A stretch of 64,000 bases of DNA from an uncultured Aquimarina sp. (GTDB taxonomy: Bacteria > Bacteroidota > Bacteroidia > Flavobacteriales > Flavobacteriaceae), in assembly GCA_947492105.1 (NCBI GenBank), contig CANLMN010000015.1:1-64000 (forward strand). Reading direction: 5' to 3'. The notes below the pieces were generated by a model, which ran no database searches, was not told the DNA's origin, and saw nothing but the letters and a program-made list of their open reading frames with translations. Position 1 is the first letter of the stretch. The number at the start of each line of letters is the position of its first letter. The translations under genes were made by a program, and so were the position numbers. This document shows positions 61,301-64,000 of this stretch, in pieces.

Positions 61301-62087
61301 GGATCAAACTAGCTAATGACGCCAATCCTGGTAGCGGAATCTTTTTTTGAACAGGATATATATGTTTTACTGGAGCAAATTTGCCACCGTGTACGCCGTT
61401 GGTATAAAGTGGATGATGCAGAGCAAATAAGATTGTCTTGTGTTGATTCTTTTTAAACACACCCTCGATCTCCATAAAAAGTGCTTCACGCGATTTCATT
61501 TGTGGACAGTTATCATTGATCGTCGGGTGCTTATCCCAATCTTCTAAAAACCATTGCGAATCCAAAATCATCAATTGAATCGAATCTGATATTTCCATAA
61601 TCTCCAGAGCACAGCCTTTAGAAGGTTTAAAAATTTTCTTATCATCCAAACGCTTTTCAAAATACTTTTCTTCACGTTCCAAACCAGCTAAACCTTGATT
61701 ATACCAGTCGTGATTCCCTGGTATAAAAAAGGTTTGCCCATCAAAGTTCTTTACCGCATCGATTTGTACATTCAATCGATGTTCAGAGATCGCTCTATAT
61801 GTATGTCCTTCTTCTGGCATTCCGGCAGGATAGATATTATCACCCAAGAATATGGCATAATTCCCCTTTTCTTTATGGGATTCTAAATAGGTTTCTAATG
61901 CTATCAAAGCATCCGTACTTTGGCCTTCTTTGGCGTACCCTGCATCTCCAATGAGATAAAATGTTTTATCTATATTTTTCGGAATGCTTATCGTGGCTGT
62001 ATCAAATGGTTCTCGGTACCTCGGCTCATACGAAGTAGCACAAGAGGATACAATAAGTACTAATAATATGCTGTAAATTTTTTTCAA
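58356..62087 (-). CDS. Metallophosphoesterase/kinase-like/beta-barrel fusion lipoprotein
   Basis: A very large (1243 residues) envelope protein with lipobox SSC (Cys16). Residues of about 40-310 form a calcineurin-like phosphoesterase: GDAGY (47-51), GDNIYP (82-87), GNHDW (124-128), HHPLY (224-228) and GHEH (300-303). The middle (about 560-680) contains GDWDRHEDQW (about 606-615) and PRDRDQAF (about 632-639), whose Asp/His arrangement recalls secreted kinase-like (CotH/Fam20-type) proteins. From about 860 the sequence is a long beta-barrel (GISLGITNTYTYNGF, TRGMRFVLNGGSTT, GASQFQNNGLLRGYRAQRF, ending FSFAFLFKL) of the BamA/surface-antigen type. The gene lies 21 bp after a GH3-type gene, one transcript likely. 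Confidence 0.85.
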   Translation of the reverse strand: MKKIYSILLVLIVSSCATSYEPRYREPFDTATISIPKNIDKTFYLIGDAGYAKEGQSTDALIALETYLESHKEKGNYAIFLGDNIYPAGMPEEGHTYRAISEHRLNVQIDAVKNFDGQTFFIPGNHDWYNQGLAGLEREEKYFEKRLDDKKIFKPSKGCALEIMEISDSIQLMILDSQWFLEDWDKHPTINDNCPQMKSREALFMEIEGVFKKNQHKTILFALHHPLYTNGVHGGKFAPVKHIYPVQKKIPLPGLASLASLIRTSGGVSSQDNMNKQYKLLVNRLETMAKRAERVIFVSGHEHSLQYIEHEGIKQIVSGSGAKNSYATLRNDGFFAYGGQGFVRLDLLKDGASVVTYFGSKEGKPQPLFQKTVYNAPKPFDYSSLKEITDTTTVMASIYKDEGTKRTDFYESVWGDHYRELYGTKIKAKVVKLDTLYGGLEVVRRGGGHQTKSLRLRDSLGKEYNMRALKKDGVQFLQTVLFKENYVEESLENTISEDILKDFYTAAHPYAFLAIPDLADAVEIYHTNPAIFYVPKQQMLGEENNEYGNELYMIEERPEEHHKALVSFGTPDDIESTANLFERLRRDEKYKVDEIAYVRARLFDMLIGDWDRHEDQWRWAEFEQEDGTHLFKPIPRDRDQAFSNFDGAFLGGLRGLTGFANQFQVYDEKLEDVKWMNMSAIQLDRRLLNNTAGATWNAQATFIKENLTDSVIATAFKKLPREVKDESWKTLQEKLKGRRDNLVQIAERYFKYLTKLTVITGTDKDDYFLIERQPKGTTKVTISRIKDGEPDTIVSERVYQQEDTKELWIYGLDDDDVFKVVGKPQDPIRIRIIGGQNNDVYEISSGRKVSVYDFKSKPNTIKKKSGARFRFKDDYDINHYSKKQKIFGSNVLFPALGFNPDDGISLGITNTYTYNGFYRNPFSQQHQLRLGYYFATKSFNVGYKGEFAGLFGDYNLLVEGAFTNPNFSVMFFGFGNESVNLDDELGFDFNRVRMSRLELGLGVEKSGRFGSYFSYKIQLDGIQVEKSEDRFIAQTSEIPDNSAIFNRLWFAGLDATYRYESYDVAANPTRGMRFVLNGGSTTNLENTDRTFGYVISELGFYNALTRNRKWVLKTAAQSQFNIGRKYEFYQAATIGGASQFQNNGLLRGYRAQRFSGQTSLAGSADLRYSFEQFKTRILPLQIGIFAGGDLGRVWLAGSPDSNRWHSDIGGGFWMNSTDAVTATFNLFAGDDGARFSFAFLFKL

Positions 62088-62108
62088 AGTAATTTCTTTT
62101 TATTTTTA

Positions 62109-63644
62109 TTAAACATCCGTATTCAGATGTTTTTGAACAAATGCTTCCCAATCCTCAAATTTTTCTTCAGACATGACACGTTCCATTTTTACCTGACCCC
62201 CTTTTTTCTTTTGTACCCCACTCCATTCTGTAAATAGAAGTGGATCAATTATCGTAACCTTTACTCCCTTCAACGCTTTGGATCGAGCCACTTTATAATT
62301 CTTATTAGCATCTTTCAGGGCATTATCAAGCGCTTTGGCTATTTCTTTTTCTGGAATATCACCAGTAGTTCCTAGATACCAGTGATGGTAGAATTCTCCG
62401 TCAATACGTGTTGCAGATAAGGTAAATTCAGGAATTTCAATATCAAAATCCTGTTCCAATGTTCGCAAAGCTGTATTCATTTTATTAACGGACAATTGCG
62501 ATCCTACAACATTCAAAAAAAACTTTGTACGTCCTGTAATTCTTATCTCTGCTTTGGAGACATCGGTAAATTCTATAGTATCTCCAATCAAATAACGCCA
62601 CGCACCCGATACAGTACTCATCAGCAATACATAATCTTGATCTACCTCTACATGTGCAAGTGTTACAGAAGGAGCATCGGGTTTCAGTGATCCGTCCTGA
62701 TTAATATATTCCGGTTGGAAAGGGACAAATTCAAAATATATACCATTATCTGTAATTAATTTCATCGCATCGGTATCCGGCCGTTCCTGAAAAGCTATAA
62801 AACCCTCTGAAGCCAAATAAGTATCTATGACAGTGATTGGGTATTTTAACAATTTATTGAAACTCTTTTCGTACGGAGCAAATGCAACACCGCCCGAAGT
62901 ATATACCTGTAAGTTGGGCCAAATGTCATGAATATCACCAACATTATGGTAATCAATAACTTTCTGCAGCATCAATTCTACCCATGATGGGATACCACTC
63001 AATGCTCCTATATCCCAGTTTTTTGCATTTTGGGCTATATGTTGTACGCGCTCGTCCCAGTCATCGATCTGTGCAATCTCTTTGCCTGGTTTGTAGTATC
63101 CTTCAAACCAAAAAGGTATAGTACTTGCGCTAATACCACTGATTTCTCCTTCTAAATGATCTTCCTTTTCTTGGAGATCTGTAGAACTGCCTAACATCAT
63201 GATTCCTTTCTCAAAAAAATCAGAGGGTAAATCAAAATTTGCTAAGGCCGACACTTGTTTGATACCGGCATTACGAATTGCCGTAAGCATGGCATCAGTA
63301 ACGGGTATACGCTTACTCTTTTTTCCTGTAGTACCCGAACTTAGAGCAAAATAATCTGGAGAGTCAGGCCAAGTGACATCATTCTCGCCGTCCAAAATTT
63401 TGGACCACCAAAATTTTGACATTTTGTGATAATCAAAATAAGGAACCGTATTTGCAAAGACTTCTGGAAAATTAGAGTGCTCTAGAATATGATCAAATGC
63501 ATACTGCTGTCCAAAAGCGGTGGAACTTGCAGTCTCTAATAATTCGCGCAGTACATCTTGTTGAGCTGCCCAATGATCAGTTTCTGAAGTCAATGCTCCC
63601 TTGAGGTCAATAACTCCTTTTATTAATGATCCTATTAGTGCCAT
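62109..63644 (-). CDS. GH3-type acyl-adenylating protein
   Basis: A 511-residue cytosolic member of the GH3 (auxin-responsive) fold in the adenylate-forming superfamily. Visible marks are the ATP/P-loop FALSSGTTGKKSKRIPVT (about 95-112), VYTSGGVAFAPYEKSF, IDTYLASEGFIAFQ and the C-terminal GRTKFFLNVVGSQLSV. Plant GH3 enzymes join amino acids to hormones; bacterial versions have unknown substrates, perhaps a fatty or aryl acid. It is upstream of the phosphoesterase fusion by 21 bp, and shares its operon. The plant name does not imply a hormone role here. Confidence 0.88.
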   Translation of the reverse strand: MALIGSLIKGVIDLKGALTSETDHWAAQQDVLRELLETASSTAFGQQYAFDHILEHSNFPEVFANTVPYFDYHKMSKFWWSKILDGENDVTWPDSPDYFALSSGTTGKKSKRIPVTDAMLTAIRNAGIKQVSALANFDLPSDFFEKGIMMLGSSTDLQEKEDHLEGEISGISASTIPFWFEGYYKPGKEIAQIDDWDERVQHIAQNAKNWDIGALSGIPSWVELMLQKVIDYHNVGDIHDIWPNLQVYTSGGVAFAPYEKSFNKLLKYPITVIDTYLASEGFIAFQERPDTDAMKLITDNGIYFEFVPFQPEYINQDGSLKPDAPSVTLAHVEVDQDYVLLMSTVSGAWRYLIGDTIEFTDVSKAEIRITGRTKFFLNVVGSQLSVNKMNTALRTLEQDFDIEIPEFTLSATRIDGEFYHHWYLGTTGDIPEKEIAKALDNALKDANKNYKVARSKALKGVKVTIIDPLLFTEWSGVQKKKGGQVKMERVMSEEKFEDWEAFVQKHLNTDV

Positions 63645-64000
63645 GTGCGTTTTATTTTTTTTATTGTTCTACTATTTATCCGTATGATTTTATTCCTAAA
63701 GCAATGTTTACTACTCTATCATCATTACTTATATATTTTTAAATACTTTTGTATCCTTTGCTGCTAAGAAATCAATAACACCAACTTGTGTATATACTCC
63801 TGTATTCGAGCCTATGCTTTTTTATAAAAAACAATGTCATGTTGTTACTTAATATCATGCCCAAACTGCTCCATAACGTACAGAAATCTTTTCGTGCTCC
63901 TTCAATGCTTCCCTTTTGAATGCTTCTCTTGGTAGTATTTCTATATTTTTCAAAATTCACTTGAACGGTAGTATTCTTTTGATAATTATGTATGGAAACT
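63645..64000 (-). other. Right-edge region with an unassigned open frame
   Basis: A minus-strand frame is open from the window edge down to 63772. It reads, among other parts, NFEKYRNTTKRSIQKGSIEG and then ends in poorly coding sequence with TTATAAAAAACAATGTCATG, which slightly resembles the T/A block of element B. It could be the end of a gene or transposase outside the window, or chance. I do not assign a product. Confidence 0.3.

Overview
The window looks like a chromosomal segment of a marine-type member of the Flavobacteriaceae (phylum Bacteroidota). The DNA is clearly AT-rich. It carries a SusC/SusD outer-membrane pair, many lipoproteins with Bacteroidota-style lipoboxes, carboxypeptidase-like regulatory domains on secreted proteins, TAnnTTTG-type -7 promoter boxes, and the rpsF-rpsR-rplI and rsmA/mgtE arrangements common in flavobacteria. 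I saw no rRNA, tRNA or CRISPR array. The genus cannot be fixed from this sequence alone.

Layout. 1-10.8 kb: an IS5-type transposase remnant at the left edge, then housekeeping genes (tadA, dxs, dgt, mgtE, rsmA) with small secreted proteins. 10.9-31.4 kb: a complete maltose/maltodextrin (starch) utilisation locus. Its minus-strand arm holds a LacI regulator, an MFS sugar importer, beta-phosphoglucomutase, a GH65 maltose phosphorylase, a GH31 alpha-glucosidase and two lipoprotein GH13 enzymes. Its plus-strand arm holds susC, susD, a SusE-like protein and a lipoprotein GH13 alpha-amylase of the archaeal (GH13_7-like) type. Together these cut starch at the surface and in the periplasm, import oligosaccharides, and phosphorolyse maltose in the cytosol to glucose plus glucose-1-P and then glucose-6-P. 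31.7-41.7 kb: ribosomal proteins S6-S18-L9, a LytTR response regulator, a cold-shock-domain protein, an RluE-like pseudouridine synthase, secreted proteins and an OmpA-like lipoprotein. 41.8-57.4 kb: a stress/envelope-flavoured block with a decayed gene, Dps, DUF2652, DUF2254, MscS, an AI-2E-type permease, a PA2169-like four-helix protein, three paralogous AraC regulators, a SRAP/HMCES-like protein that has lost its catalytic residues, a DUF1328 membrane peptide, an acidic lipoprotein, an ArsC/Spx-like protein and an outer-membrane protein. 57.5-63.6 kb: a minus-strand cluster of a GH3-type acyl-adenylase, a very large metallophosphoesterase/beta-barrel fusion lipoprotein and a PAP2 phosphatase.

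The most striking non-coding content is a set of about two dozen short palindromic elements in three families (here called A, B and C, about 160 bp each), all confined to intergenic DNA. They share TACCA...TGGTA ends and a central CTAAGGCTAT-like core, occur as full, internally deleted and fragmentary copies, and lie in both orientations. One B copy is inserted inside an A copy with what looks like a TA target duplication, which is direct evidence of movement. Two A copies start on the base after a stop codon, and a third supplies the stop codon of a gene. They behave like non-autonomous MITEs; no matching transposase is visible here.
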